Origin: Bradyrhizobium septentrionale
GTDB taxonomy: Bacteria > Pseudomonadota > Alphaproteobacteria > Rhizobiales > Xanthobacteraceae
NCBI RefSeq assembly: GCF_011516645.4
Contig: NZ_CP088284.1
Span: forward strand, 372,001 to 436,000
Direction: 5' to 3'
DNA: 64,000 nucleotides
The notes under the pieces are model-generated. The model was not told where the DNA came from. It worked only from the letters and a program-made list of their open reading frames with translations, and searched no databases. The position numbers and the translations under genes were made by a program. Below are positions 28,345 through 37,312 of the stretch, one piece after another. Position 1 is the first letter of the stretch. Each line of letters starts with the position of its first letter.

Positions 28345-29894
28345 GGTGCCGTCTCGCCGGTTACTGGCTGCCGGGTACCGACGGTGTAACCGCTATCCGC
28401 TTTTGCGCCTGCCGCGGCGAGGTCGAGTTCCGACTGATCATAGGCATGGATTCGATAGAGTGGCTGGCCCTTCTCGACGCGGTCACCGATCTTGCGGAAC
28501 AGCCGGATGCCGGCGCCTTTGTCGATTGGCGCCCCTGCGGTGCGGGCGAGGCGGTTCAACTGGAGACAGTTGATCTCGGAAATCGTGCCGTCGGCGGTGG
28601 CAGCGATATCGAAGATCAGCTTGCCGATGTCGTTGCGGCACGAGGAGGGACCTTGCGCTTCGATAATGACCTGCAGTTTCTTCAGCGCCGCGCCGCTGTC
28701 GAGTAGTTCGCGGGCGCGCGCATAGCCGCTGCCGCCCCGCAACTGCGGGTCATATTCCAGCAGATGCGCCGCAAGCCGCAGCGATTTTTCGCGCAGGTCG
28801 GTGGGGGCAGTCGTCTCGTTGGTCAGAACGGCCATCACGTCCTCGGCCTCCAAAACCGGACCGATGCCGTTGCCGATCGGTTGGCGGCCATCGGTCGTGA
28901 TCACTTCGACGGCAATGCCGAAATGGTCGCCGACGAATTCGAACAACCTGCGCAGGCGCATCGCCTCATTAGCGTTGGCCAGTTTCGCCGTCGGGCCGAC
29001 TGGCAGATCGATCAGGAGATGGGTGGAGCCGGCGGCGAGCTTCTTCGACATGATCGAGGCGACCATCTGCTCGCGGGTGTCGAGGCTGAGCGGGCGTTCG
29101 ACAGAGATCAGAATATCGTCGGCGGGCGACAGGTTGACGTGTCCGCCCCAAACCAGGCAGCCGCGGCACGCGGCGACGACTTCCTTCATCTCTTCGATGC
29201 CAACATCGATCCGGGCCAGCACTTCCATGGTGTCGGCGGTGCCGGCCGGCGAGGTGATCGCGCGTGAGGATGTCTTGGGGATCGTCAGCCCGTGCGCCGC
29301 CACGATCGGGACCACGATCATGGAGGTGCGGTTGCCCGGAATGCCGCCGACACAGTGCTTATCGACGACAATCTGATCCGGCCATTTCAATTGCGTGCCG
29401 GCGCGCGCCATCGCCTGGACCAGAGCGAGCAACTCGCCACTGGTCATGAAGCTGGCCGAGCCGATCAGGAACGCGGCGATCTCCATGTCGGAGTAGCGAT
29501 AATGCGTGAGGTCGTCGATGATAGCTTCGATCTCGGCCGGTTTGAGGATCCGGCCCTGGATCTTGGCACGAACCGAATCGAGGCTCGCAGGGGAGGCTGC
29601 GGGGCTTACCGTGACCTGGCTGCCCGCCGGCTCGGCAAAGCGCCGGAACGCCGGTTCGGAAAGGCCGATTTCATCGGGCCCGACCAAGGCATCGTCGTCC
29701 GTGATCAGCAGCGTCGCGAGCAAGATTTCGGCGCCAACCCGCAACTCGACCCGGCTGAATCCGCGGAAGACGTCGGGCCGCAACGCGCTGGAGTGGCGTG
29801 AGATCACGACCACGTTTTCCCGTCCGGTATCCAGGTTCACTCGGCGAACCTTCAGAGGCGGACGAGATCTGTCCTTGTTCGTGTCTTCGGCCAT
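28341..29894 (-). CDS. AMP/nucleoside-5'-monophosphate phosphorylase-like protein
   Basis: 517 residues from the ATG at 29894, with GTGGAG about 7 bp upstream; the frame extends 195 codons further without likeness. It matches archaeal AMP phosphorylase rather than short thymidine phosphorylase: an about 90-residue N-terminal extension, then [15 protein letters not shown] and [21 protein letters not shown]. The family converts NMP and phosphate to base and ribose-1,5-bisphosphate. Its stop overlaps the PRPP-synthetase-like start (ATGA). It follows the USP gene by 38 bp. Together the genes suggest RNA to NMP to ribose phosphate recycling under starvation. Confidence 0.88.
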   Translation of the reverse strand: MAEDTNKDRSRPPLKVRRVNLDTGRENVVVISRHSSALRPDVFRGFSRVELRVGAEILLATLLITDDDALVGPDEIGLSEPAFRRFAEPAGSQVTVSPAASPASLDSVRAKIQGRILKPAEIEAIIDDLTHYRYSDMEIAAFLIGSASFMTSGELLALVQAMARAGTQLKWPDQIVVDKHCVGGIPGNRTSMIVVPIVAAHGLTIPKTSSRAITSPAGTADTMEVLARIDVGIEEMKEVVAACRGCLVWGGHVNLSPADDILISVERPLSLDTREQMVASIMSKKLAAGSTHLLIDLPVGPTAKLANANEAMRLRRLFEFVGDHFGIAVEVITTDGRQPIGNGIGPVLEAEDVMAVLTNETTAPTDLREKSLRLAAHLLEYDPQLRGGSGYARARELLDSGAALKKLQVIIEAQGPSSCRNDIGKLIFDIAATADGTISEINCLQLNRLARTAGAPIDKGAGIRLFRKIGDRVEKGQPLYRIHAYDQSELDLAAAGAKADSGYTVGTRQPVTGETAP

Positions 29895-29932
29895 TGGATC
29901 TCCACGGCCCGCGCCGGCACCGCTCTTGGTCG

Positions 29933-30772
29933 TCAGTGCGAGAGCAGGATCGGCAGCGGCGGCTTGGACAGCAGGCTCTTGGTGGCGCCACCCAGGATAA
30001 ATTCGCGCCATTTCGAGTGGCCATAGGCGCCCATCACGAGGACGTCTGCCTGGTGGGAAAGCACGTAGGTTTCGAGGACATCGCCGATCGGCCTGCCGCC
30101 TGCATCGACCTGATCCAGCAACACGTCGATGCGGTGACGCGCCAGATTCTTGGCCAGTTCCTCGGCGGAGTGCTTGGTATCGAGATTCTTTTCGTTTGTG
30201 ACGGTGACGATGCGCACCTTCCTGGCGCGTTCGAGCAGTGGAATTGCGTCGGATACCGCCCGGGCCGCGGCGCGGCTGAAGTCCCAGGCGACGACGACCG
30301 TTCCCAGTTCGAAGGGACGCGAGCGCGGCGCTTCTGGCAGGATGAGAGTCGGTCGGCCTGATCCGAATATCATCGCCTCGGCGTACCATTGGTCGTAGGA
30401 TTCGGGGATGGGCACGATCGTCAGATCGCGAAGCCGGGCATACTCGACCAGCAGATCCGCGACCTGGTAGGTCAGGCATTTCTCCATGATGGCTTCGTGC
30501 AGAACGCCAGATTTTTCCGCCGCGGCATCGAATGCAGCGAGTAGATTTCGCGCGCTATTTCTGCTTTTTTCTGCTGCGCCCGCAATAATCCCGGAAATGT
30601 TTGGAATCGCGCCCGACAGGATGTTGCCGGGTACCTCAACGTGCACCTCGCAGGATACCGCGGCAAGGTGTGCGCCGAGCGTGGCGGCGATCGAAACCGC
30701 ATCGTCCAGCACCGAGACCGGGGTTGGGTCGGGATAGTTCGTCAGTGTCAGAAGAATATCCTTGAAAGCCAT
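29933..30772 (-). CDS. Tandem universal stress protein, first gene of the salvage operon
   Basis: 279 residues, two Usp domains (about 1-150 and 155-279). The second has [18 protein letters not shown] and the nucleotide-binding end [21 protein letters not shown]. It heads the operon USP - NMP phosphorylase - PRPP synthetase-like - beta-CASP nuclease. The ribosome site GGAGGAGAG is about 7 bp before ATG. A degenerate FixK-type box lies 54 bp upstream. Confidence 0.9.
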   Translation of the reverse strand: MAFKDILLTLTNYPDPTPVSVLDDAVSIAATLGAHLAAVSCEVHVEVPGNILSGAIPNISGIIAGAAEKSRNSARNLLAAFDAAAEKSGVLHEAIMEKCLTYQVADLLVEYARLRDLTIVPIPESYDQWYAEAMIFGSGRPTLILPEAPRSRPFELGTVVVAWDFSRAAARAVSDAIPLLERARKVRIVTVTNEKNLDTKHSAEELAKNLARHRIDVLLDQVDAGGRPIGDVLETYVLSHQADVLVMGAYGHSKWREFILGGATKSLLSKPPLPILLSH

Positions 30773-30826
30773 GTGTCTCTCCTCCTTTGGCCCGACGGTA
30801 ATTTAGCGTCCGGGAAGCGGTGGCTT

Positions 30827-30840
30827 TTGATCCATCGCAA
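30827..30840. promoter_or_regulatory. Degenerate FixK/FNR-type box TTGATCCATCGCAA
   Basis: The left half is perfect (TTGAT); the right half is CGCAA instead of (G/A)TCAA. It sits 54 bp before the USP start, where real boxes sit elsewhere in this window, so it may still work at lower affinity. Confidence 0.45.
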
Positions 30841-31154
30841 GGAGGCGAATCTGGCAGTCGTCCGGATTTATACGACTGCAGTCGGCGACGCAGCAGCGGC
30901 TTAACATTTCAAGAACAACCAGCACGATCCTTGCGCCGAGCGGGAGGGCGAGGTCGTCGGCGTCAGGGGCCTGAAACGGTCAACACGACCAGAAACTCTT
31001 CCGGCAATCCCGACATGCGAAGCGCAATTCCGGCGGCATGCGTCGACCGGATCGCGGGAGATCGTTGTACCCCTCGGCCTTCAGCCGTGCCTGGGCATCC
31101 GCCTCACCCAGGCCCGGGTTCGGTCGTTGAATTCGGAGGCTGCGGCACCCGACC
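30841..31154. other. Intergenic region upstream of the USP operon
   Basis: About 310 bp between the box upstream of the USP gene and the 3' end of the next minus-strand gene. No frame or operator that I can support. Confidence 0.4.
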
Positions 31155-31781
31155 TCATGATTGGATTCGATCGATGTGTGCCTGGGGGGATGGCGCCTCG
31201 ATATTGATTGAATATGGCTTCGCCTCGACTGCTGCTACCGCGAGACGATTGTACAGATCGCGCCGATGCGCGAGCGGCCACCAGTCGTAGAGGAAGATTT
31301 CAAGCGGTCGCCAATTAGCAACCCAGCCGAGGATCAGGAAGCTCTCTTCAGCCAATCCCTTGAACGCAGTTTCAGTCAGATGGCTCCCAGCCAGATGCGC
31401 GAGTAAAAAACAGACGGCAAGAATTGAGGCGCCAATTAACAGCGAGCGCCGGCCTATGCGGAAGAGTTCGTTTAGATCACGCTGAATGACGACGGCTCGA
31501 CCACCGAAATAGCGATTGAATGCCTCAACGAACTCGCGCGATGCTCTTTGTTGTAATTCGTTGTCCGGAATGTGCACCACAATCTTGAACGGGCGGTTGC
31601 CGGGCATCTCTCGGGCCCAGCTTACGATGTACTCCTCAGCTTCATCGGCGAGGTCCTTTTCCCGAAAAGGGAAGGGATCCAGCGTATGAAACAGTTGTGC
31701 GATGTCGTTGACCCGAATTTCGATCAGGTTTTCCGCGACCCTGGATGTCGGCTCCGTGGCCATTTGGCTGCTGCCCCACAT
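31155..31781 (-). CDS. Membrane protein of unknown function
   Basis: 208 residues from the ATG at 31781 (alternatives: a TTG six codons upstream, or MATEP six codons downstream). The N-terminal about 110 residues are soluble (EIRVNDIAQLFHTLDPFPFREKD). One clear helix (RSLLIGASILAVCFLLAHLAG) and a second hydrophobic segment ending in WRPLEIFLYDWWPL follow. The YDWWP pattern recurs in rhizobial hypothetical membrane proteins as far as I recall; no function is known to me. Isolated between intergenic regions. Confidence 0.7.
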   Translation of the reverse strand: MWGSSQMATEPTSRVAENLIEIRVNDIAQLFHTLDPFPFREKDLADEAEEYIVSWAREMPGNRPFKIVVHIPDNELQQRASREFVEAFNRYFGGRAVVIQRDLNELFRIGRRSLLIGASILAVCFLLAHLAGSHLTETAFKGLAEESFLILGWVANWRPLEIFLYDWWPLAHRRDLYNRLAVAAVEAKPYSINIEAPSPQAHIDRIQS

Positions 31782-31834
31782 CGACCGTCTCTGCTGCAAT
31801 TAACTGGGCAGAAACGCCTGAGTCAGAAGCGCCG

Positions 31835-32245
31835 CTAAAGATGCGACACCGTCGTCACGCGGTAGGTATGCATCTTGCCACTTTCGTTAATCGAGACATA
31901 TTCGCCGGCGACGAAGCGCTCGTCGGCGAAATGATAACCGAGGTCGTCAGGCAGACTGGTTTCGCCGTCGTAGTGGAATCCCCAAGCGCCGCCCGGATGA
32001 TGAACGAGATGACCAAGCTGGTCTTGCTCGTTTGGGCGTTGCCGCGCAACCCTGCAGGCCTCGCGATGCGCCCGCCAAAGTTTTGGATCGATACGGCCGT
32101 CGGCATCGACCGGTGCTACGAAGATGTAGGCGACTTCCGCATCGCCTTCGGGATGACCAGGCTCGCGGGCCAGCACGATTCGAATTTGACGGAACTGTGC
32201 GGGCAGCGAAGCATTCAGGATCGGCTTGCGTTGGGTCTTGGACAT
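31835..32245 (-). CDS. Hypothetical soluble protein
   Basis: 136 residues from the ATG at 32245, chosen because AAGGAGC lies 9 bp upstream; the open frame extends far upstream through other genes without likeness. Features: an early VLAREPGHPEGDAEVAYIFVAPVD strand region and a WGFHYDGETSLPDDLGYHF block rich in aromatic and acidic residues. It ends TYRVTTVSHL. I do not recognise a family. It lies in the same direction as the YqjE/YqjD-like pair, 53 bp downstream of it. Confidence 0.65.
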   Translation of the reverse strand: MSKTQRKPILNASLPAQFRQIRIVLAREPGHPEGDAEVAYIFVAPVDADGRIDPKLWRAHREACRVARQRPNEQDQLGHLVHHPGGAWGFHYDGETSLPDDLGYHFADERFVAGEYVSINESGKMHTYRVTTVSHL

Positions 32246-32298
32246 GTCGGTGTGCTCCTTTGGAATCGTGAGGGGTGAAGCCAATGGTTCGGTCGGGA

Positions 32299-32784
32299 TC
32301 AGGTTTGCTCTGCCGCAGCCGCCACTGGCGCGGCCCTGGATTTCTTCAGGCTCTTGACGATGATCGTGATCAGTGGCACCAGCAACAAAGGCAGAGCGCT
32401 GTTGAGCGGATGTTGGACCATGCCGAGGAATTGCGAATGCATCGCCCTTGCCTCGATTTGCAACGCATCGACTGCCGAGCCGTGAATTTCGTTGGCAAGT
32501 TCGAGCTCGCGTCCCGCTGGTGGGCGCCCAGCAATCACGAACAGGACGGCAGCAATCACAAAATTGACCACGCCCAGGATTGCGGCTGCGGAAACCGCGC
32601 TCCAGATTTGCACTAGAGCAAAATAGGCCGCCAGTTCCAGCATCAACAGGCCGAAGGCCGCAATTAAAGCGGCAAATGCCCGCAAGCCGAGGCCGACCAG
32701 CATGTGCTTCATCCGGATCTCCGCAATAAGCCGGTCGGTTCGCCACAGCGCACGCAGGTTCTTGACGACATTCTCGCTGTTCAC
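32299..32784 (-). CDS. YqjE/phage-holin-3_6-like membrane protein
   Basis: 161 residues with two to three hydrophobic helices (FAALIAAFGLLMLELAAYFALV and AAILGVVNFVIAAVLFVIAG, plus ALPLLLVPLITIIVK). This matches the putative phage-holin (DUF1469/YqjE) family, here a stress-related inner-membrane protein rather than a phage gene. The start is 2 bp after the DUF883 gene stop, matching the yqjD-yqjE order of enterobacteria. Confidence 0.7.
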   Translation of the reverse strand: MNSENVVKNLRALWRTDRLIAEIRMKHMLVGLGLRAFAALIAAFGLLMLELAAYFALVQIWSAVSAAAILGVVNFVIAAVLFVIAGRPPAGRELELANEIHGSAVDALQIEARAMHSQFLGMVQHPLNSALPLLLVPLITIIVKSLKKSRAAPVAAAAEQT

Positions 32785-32785
32785 G

Positions 32786-33061
32786 TCAGTGTCTCCTCAG
32801 CATGAAGCCGATAACGACGCCAAGCGCGAAGGCCGACGCCATCGTTGCAATCGGGCGCTCCGCAATCAGCGTCTCGACATGATCTTCCTGTTCGCTCAGG
32901 GTCTCGCCGAGTTCGTTCAAGGCGGCCTTGATCTGGTCGGCGAGGGCGTCGGCGCGATTTTTGGCGTTGTCGAACAGCCCATCGCCGGTTGCGTTCAAGA
33001 GGCGCGATACTTCACTCTTGAGCGCCTGCAGTTCGTCAACCGTCTCGCTTGAACTGAACAT
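32786..33061 (-). CDS. DUF883 (ElaB/YqjD)-family protein
   Basis: 91 residues from the ATG at 33061; an ATG five codons upstream is possible. Long amphipathic helix (ELQALKSEVSRLLNATGDGL...) then one C-terminal membrane anchor (ATMASAFALGVVIGFMLRRH) as in ElaB/YqjD, which tether ribosomes to the membrane in stationary phase in E. coli. A FixK-type box is 59 bp upstream, which suggests low-oxygen control. Confidence 0.85.
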   Translation of the reverse strand: MFSSSETVDELQALKSEVSRLLNATGDGLFDNAKNRADALADQIKAALNELGETLSEQEDHVETLIAERPIATMASAFALGVVIGFMLRRH

Positions 33062-33120
33062 CGCGTCCACCCGCATTGCTTCGTGCTGGAAGAATTCTAT
33101 GCAAGCCCGCGGCGCAGCCC

Positions 33121-33134
33121 TTGATTTGGGTCAA
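33121..33134. promoter_or_regulatory. FixK/FNR-type box TTGATTTGGGTCAA (DUF883 side)
   Basis: First of two boxes in the divergent gap: 59 bp from the DUF883 start on the minus strand. Confidence 0.75.
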
Positions 33135-33166
33135 GCGCGGCTTGCCCCAGTGCGCATTTTGCAACC

Positions 33167-33180
33167 TTGAGCGAGGTCAA
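33167..33180. promoter_or_regulatory. FixK/FNR-type box TTGAGCGAGGTCAA (mla side)
   Basis: Second box of the divergent gap: 59 bp from the start of the STAS-MlaE gene. Each gene thus has its own operator at the same distance. Confidence 0.72.
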
Positions 33181-33239
33181 CGTGGCAATGGGGCCGCGGT
33201 TCTAGGAAGGAGGTGTTATGTGACTGAGGAATAACCAAC

Positions 33240-34376
33240 TTGACGACCGCACCTCTATTAACGGCCACGGCAACGGGCGATGTCCTCGAATTGCGACCAG
33301 GCGGATCCTGGATTGCGGCCAATGTGGCGACGCTTGAACGTCTTTCCGAAGCCGTCGCGCCGCAGCTCGATCACTCCGGTACCCTTAAGCTCGACATGGC
33401 CGAGGTGCGCGAACTCGACACGTTAGGGGCCTGGTTGCTGGAGAAAATGTCGCGGCGCGCGACGTCGGCGGGACACCGTGCCGAAGTCGTTCGAGTTTCC
33501 GACAATTATGCCGGGTTGATCGAGGAGGTGCGTCAGGTCAATCGACGGGTGCCCGTGCCGGTCCCGGCGCGTAACTCGATCGCGGCGAAAATCAGCGATA
33601 TCGGCCGCGCCACCATCGGTTCGGGTGAGGACGTGACCGCGTTCCTGCAGATGCTGGGCGCGCTGTGCATCGGGATCCTCGGCGTGTTGCGGCGGCCGCG
33701 ATCGCTGCGGCTGACGTCGTTGGTCTATCAGTTTTACCGGGTCTGCTGGCAGGCGATCCCGATCGTGGTGCTGATCACCTTCCTGATCGGCGCCATCATC
33801 GCCCAGCAGGGCATCTTCCATTTCCGCAAATTCGGCGCGGATTCCTATGTTGTCGACATGGTCGGCATTCTGGTGTTGCGCGAACTCGGCGTCCTGATCG
33901 TCGCCATCATGGTCGCTGGCCGCTCCGGCAGCGCTTACACCGCCGAGCTCGGCTCGATGAAGATGCGCGAGGAAATCGACGCGTTGTCGACCATGGGGCT
34001 GGACCCGATCGAGGTCCTGATGCTGCCCCGGATCATCGCGCTGGTCTGCGCACTGCCGATTCTCACCTTCATCGGTTCGATGGCCGCACTTTATGGCGGT
34101 GGCCTCGTCGCTTGGTTCTATGGCGGCATGGGGCCGGCAATCTTCATTGCACGGCTGCATGAGGCCGTGTCCGTCACCCATTTCGAGGTCGGCATCATCA
34201 AGGCGCCGTTCATGGCGCTGGTGATCGGCATTGTCGCCTGCAGCGAGGGCCTTCGGGTGAAGGGAAGTGCCGAGTCGCTGGGCAAGCAGACCACTACTTC
34301 GGTTGTGAAGTCGATTTTCCTGGTGATCGTGCTCGACGGGCTGTTTGCGGTGTTCTTCGCATCGATCGGAATGTAG
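33240..34376 (+). CDS. STAS-MlaE fusion, lipid ABC permease
   Basis: 378 residues from a TTG start with GAGGAA about 8 bp upstream. The first about 110 residues form a STAS/MlaB-like domain (LKLDMAEVRELDTLGAWLLE). The rest is an MlaE-type permease of about six helices, with the signature GRSGSAYTAELGSMKMREEIDAL between helices. In E. coli MlaB and MlaE are separate; here they are one chain. Together with the next two genes it forms an Mla-like phospholipid transport system at the inner membrane. Confidence 0.88.
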   Translation: MTTAPLLTATATGDVLELRPGGSWIAANVATLERLSEAVAPQLDHSGTLKLDMAEVRELDTLGAWLLEKMSRRATSAGHRAEVVRVSDNYAGLIEEVRQVNRRVPVPVPARNSIAAKISDIGRATIGSGEDVTAFLQMLGALCIGILGVLRRPRSLRLTSLVYQFYRVCWQAIPIVVLITFLIGAIIAQQGIFHFRKFGADSYVVDMVGILVLRELGVLIVAIMVAGRSGSAYTAELGSMKMREEIDALSTMGLDPIEVLMLPRIIALVCALPILTFIGSMAALYGGGLVAWFYGGMGPAIFIARLHEAVSVTHFEVGIIKAPFMALVIGIVACSEGLRVKGSAESLGKQTTTSVVKSIFLVIVLDGLFAVFFASIGM

Positions 34377-34378
34377 CG

Positions 34379-35155
34379 ATGCAGGAAGTGGAAGGACAGT
34401 TAGCGATACGCGTGCATGACCTGGTGGTCGGTTTCCGCCGCCATGTCGTGATCGATCATCTCGATCTTGATGTACGCCGAGGCGAGATCCTCGGCCTGGT
34501 CGGCGCTTCCGGCGGCGGCAAGTCGGTGCTGATGCGAACCATCATCGGTCTGATTCCGCGCCAGGCAGGCGAGATCGAGGTGATGGGGGCGCCGATCGGC
34601 GACCACGACCGGGCGACCAGGAGCGCTGCCGGACGCTGGGGCATCCTGTTCCAGCAGGGCGCGCTGTTTTCATCGCTCACCGTGCGGCAAAACATCCAGT
34701 TTCCGCTGCGCGAAAATCTCGTGCTGTCGGATGCGCTGATGGACGAGATTGCCACCGCCAAGTTCGAAATGGTCGGACTCAAACCGGAAGACGGTGACAA
34801 GTTTCCGTCCGAATTATCCGGCGGCATGACTAAACGGGTAGCGTTGGCGCGCGCGCTCGCGCTCGATCCCGCGATTGTGTTCCTTGATGAGCCGACCTCA
34901 GGCCTCGACCCGATTGCGGCCGGCGATTTCGACGCCCTGATCAAGACATTGCAGAAGACGCTGGGACTGACGGTGTTCATGGTGACCCATGACCTCGCCA
35001 GCCTGAATACCGTTTGCGATCGCGTCGCGGCACTGGCCGACGGCAAGATCGTGGCGATCGGACCGATGCGCGAACTGCTTCAATCCGAGCATCCCTGGGT
35101 GCGGGCCTATTTCCACGGCAAGCGATCACAGATGCTGCAACCCCAAGCGAGCTAG
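34379..35155 (+). CDS. MlaF-like ABC ATPase
   Basis: 258 residues. Walker A GASGGGKS, signature LSGGMTKRVALARAL (the LSGGM variant typical of MlaF/Ttg2A), Walker B AIVFLDEPTSGLDP and a VTHDL switch. It energises the permease encoded just upstream (2-bp gap) and precedes the MCE gene by 3 bp. The start is the ATG immediately after the permease stop. Confidence 0.93.
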   Translation: MQEVEGQLAIRVHDLVVGFRRHVVIDHLDLDVRRGEILGLVGASGGGKSVLMRTIIGLIPRQAGEIEVMGAPIGDHDRATRSAAGRWGILFQQGALFSSLTVRQNIQFPLRENLVLSDALMDEIATAKFEMVGLKPEDGDKFPSELSGGMTKRVALARALALDPAIVFLDEPTSGLDPIAAGDFDALIKTLQKTLGLTVFMVTHDLASLNTVCDRVAALADGKIVAIGPMRELLQSEHPWVRAYFHGKRSQMLQPQAS

Positions 35156-35158
35156 ACC

Positions 35159-36262
35159 ATGGAAACCCGTGCACCCTTCGTCATCGTCGGCGCCTTCGTG
35201 CTTGCGGCGATCGCCGCTGTGTTTGGCTTTGTTTACTGGCTGCACAACGCCGGTGGTCTCGGTCCGCGCGCAACCTACCACGTCCAGTTCGAAGGGTCGG
35301 TGCCCGGGCTGTTGGTCGGCGCTGCGGTGCTGTTCAACGGCATCCGGGTCGGCGAAGTCTCCGAGCTCGTCCTCGCGCCCGGCAAACCGCGTGGCGTCAA
35401 CGCGACCATCTCGGTGGCTTCGACGACGCCGGTACGCGCCGACACCAAGGTCGGTCTGGAATTCCAGGGCCTGACCGGCGTTCCCGTCATCACACTGGAG
35501 GGCGGCATGCTGGTCGCTAACTCCGGCGAGGTACCGACGCTTGTTGCCGAAGCCGGGGCCGGCCAGGGCATGTCGCAGGCCGCCCGCGATGCGTTGCGCA
35601 AGGTGGATTCGGTGCTGACGGAGAATTCTGGGGCGCTGAAGGACACTATCGCTAATTTCAGGGTCTTTTCGGAAGGCCTGGCCCGCAACACCGGCAAGCT
35701 TGATGGCATCGTTGCCGGCCTCGAACGCATGACCGGTGTGACCGCGCCGCCGGCAAAAATCACCCATGATTTGCGCGCCCTGCCAAATCAGGGACCGGCG
35801 GGCAAGACTGTTGGCGCCCAATGGGCGATCCCGGAGCCCACCGCGGTTGCGATGCTGGAGACGCAACGGTTCCTGTTCTCCCCGCCGCAGGACGTTCCGG
35901 GGTTTGCGGAAGCGATGTGGGCCGACTCGCTTCCGAAACTGTTGCAGGCAAGGTTGATCGAGAGCTTTGAGAATTACGACCTCGTGCACGCGCCGCTGCG
36001 CATGGCCGATGTTGCACAGACCGAATTCCAACTTCTGATCGACGTCAGGCGGTTCCGCATCGCCGTTGATTCGAAGCCGGCGGCCGAAATCGCATTGTCG
36101 GCGAGGATCGTCGACAAGAACGGCAAGATTGTCGCCGCACGCCTGTTTGAGGAAAGTGAGAAATTCGATCAGGTCGCGCCGCCGGAAGCCGTCGCCGCGT
36201 TCAGCGATGCATTTGGCCGGATTGCCAAGGACATGATCTCCTGGACCGTGCAGGCTCTCTAA
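35159..36262 (+). CDS. MCE (MlaD-like) protein fused to a PqiC/ABC-auxiliary domain
   Basis: 367 residues. TM anchor at about 8-28 (FVIVGAFVLAAIAAVFGFVYWL), then one MCE domain (YHVQFEGSVPGLLVGAAVLFNGIRVGEV region, to about 125). A helical stretch (130-195) follows. From about residue 205 the chain resembles the ABC-type auxiliary lipoprotein family (PqiC/DUF330): VAMLETQRFLFSPP, RFRIAVDSKPAAEIALSARIV, VAAFSDAFGRI. In gamma-proteobacteria these are two proteins. Likely bridges inner-membrane transporter to periplasm in lipid movement. Confidence 0.82.
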   Translation: METRAPFVIVGAFVLAAIAAVFGFVYWLHNAGGLGPRATYHVQFEGSVPGLLVGAAVLFNGIRVGEVSELVLAPGKPRGVNATISVASTTPVRADTKVGLEFQGLTGVPVITLEGGMLVANSGEVPTLVAEAGAGQGMSQAARDALRKVDSVLTENSGALKDTIANFRVFSEGLARNTGKLDGIVAGLERMTGVTAPPAKITHDLRALPNQGPAGKTVGAQWAIPEPTAVAMLETQRFLFSPPQDVPGFAEAMWADSLPKLLQARLIESFENYDLVHAPLRMADVAQTEFQLLIDVRRFRIAVDSKPAAEIALSARIVDKNGKIVAARLFEESEKFDQVAPPEAVAAFSDAFGRIAKDMISWTVQAL

Positions 36263-36270
36263 GGGCCGTT

Positions 36271-36299
36271 CCGGCTTGCGATGGGGTTAGTCAAGCCGG
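36271..36299. terminator. Possible bidirectional terminator hairpin
   Basis: CCGGCTTG and CAAGCCGG form an 8-bp stem with a 13-nt loop in the convergent gap between the MCE gene and the next cytochrome gene. There is no long T-run, so strength is uncertain. Confidence 0.45.
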
Positions 36300-36304
36300 T
36301 TCCG

Positions 36305-36673
36305 TCATTTCCGAAGCGAGCCGATATAGGCAGCGATATCGCCGGCTTCATTTCGGCTTAGCGGGAAATTGGGCATCTTTGGATGGGGATCGAGCAGAAA
36401 GAACGCGAGCTTCTCGGGGCTGAAATCCGATCTGTTCGCAACTGCGGAGAAGGGAGGAACGTCTGCGCTCGCTTGTTTCTGTCCGCCATCGACAACGTGA
36501 CATGAAGCGCACCAGCGCTTTGCGAGTTCTGCACCGCGATTCGCGTCGGCCGCCTTTGCCGGCGACAGGATCAGACTTGCCGTGCCGGCAAATACGAGCA
36601 GATATTGGCCCAAAGCCATCTGCGCGGGACGGATCTTTTGCATCTGAACCGATGAGTATTGCGGTCGTATCAT
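36305..36673 (-). CDS. Monohaem c-type cytochrome
   Basis: 122 residues. Signal peptide at about 18-41 (LGQYLLVFAGTASLILSPAKA). Haem motif CASCH (C55, C58, H59) and probable axial Met in HPKMPNFPL. The last part NEAGDIAAYIGSL is the usual class I helix. The ATG at 36673 has AAAGG about 8 bp upstream; a second ATG ten codons later is possible. Periplasmic electron carrier. It differs from the paired paralogues at 10383 and 38003 in having no RTGRSP block. Confidence 0.85.
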   Translation of the reverse strand: MIRPQYSSVQMQKIRPAQMALGQYLLVFAGTASLILSPAKAADANRGAELAKRWCASCHVVDGGQKQASADVPPFSAVANRSDFSPEKLAFFLLDPHPKMPNFPLSRNEAGDIAAYIGSLRK

Positions 36674-36921
36674 TCGATTACCTTTCTAGGCGCTGCCCAA
36701 CACCGGTGGTCAAGCAATCCTACTACTATTCGCGGGCTCGGCGTAGAACCGTTCCAGCGCGTCGCTTCCCGCCCAATTTTTCAAGTCCACTATGTGGCCT
36801 GAGCTCCTTGAGCATGCGTCAAGTCCGCTTCGAGCCAAGCCTGACATACTACCTGTTGATTTCGCTCAATTTGATGCTGTTCTTCCATGTTAGCGTTGAT
36901 CCTATTGACCGAGTTTTTCAG

Positions 36922-37137
36922 ATGTCAGCCAGCCAAATCGCAAAACTCCATTTCGAAGCAGCCATTTCGACCGCCGAAGCGGCGAACCTAAATGTCGATA
37001 CCGTCTGTCGCGCATTGCTAGGGTTGGTTATTTCAAAGTATCTCCAAAGCAGGACTCTTTCCGACGTGCAGTCCGAACTGCGCTTCGTCGCTGAAAATTG
37101 CGATCCCGACACGGATTTCATGTTTATGCGGCCATAG
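36922..37137 (+). CDS. Small hypothetical protein
   Basis: 71 residues from MSASQIAKLHFEAAIST. Mostly helical with ALLGLVISKYLQSRTLSDVQSELRFVAENCDPDTDFMF. The open frame extends upstream to 36502, overlapping the cytochrome on the other strand, but the section from 36922 reads best. I do not recognise a family. No strong ribosome site is visible. Confidence 0.5.
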   Translation: MSASQIAKLHFEAAISTAEAANLNVDTVCRALLGLVISKYLQSRTLSDVQSELRFVAENCDPDTDFMFMRP

Positions 37138-37170
37138 TTCAACCGCGCCACACACGTTTGGCGGGCTCTA

Positions 37171-37184
37171 TTGACCCAGGTCAA
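37171..37184. promoter_or_regulatory. FixK/FNR-type box TTGACCCAGGTCAA
   Basis: TTGAC-N4-GTCAA, 128 bp before the gene at 37313, longer than usual in this window, so a leader or an earlier start is possible. Confidence 0.68.
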
Positions 37185-37312
37185 ATCCGGGTCGTCAATA
37201 CGTTCTACCAATGGTGAGTTCGGAGCTTTCAGGAGAGATGCGTTTCCCTGGGCCCCGAGTTCGACGAGGCCCGCTCTCTCATGTGACCAATCATCTTTGA
37301 AGGCTGACGGAA

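Noticed and set aside
32299..32784. Prophage holin
   Set aside because: No other phage genes nearby; the order with DUF883 matches yqjD-yqjE.
36502..36921. N-terminal extension of the gene at 36922
   Set aside because: Lies antisense to the cytochrome c gene and has composition of an antisense frame.
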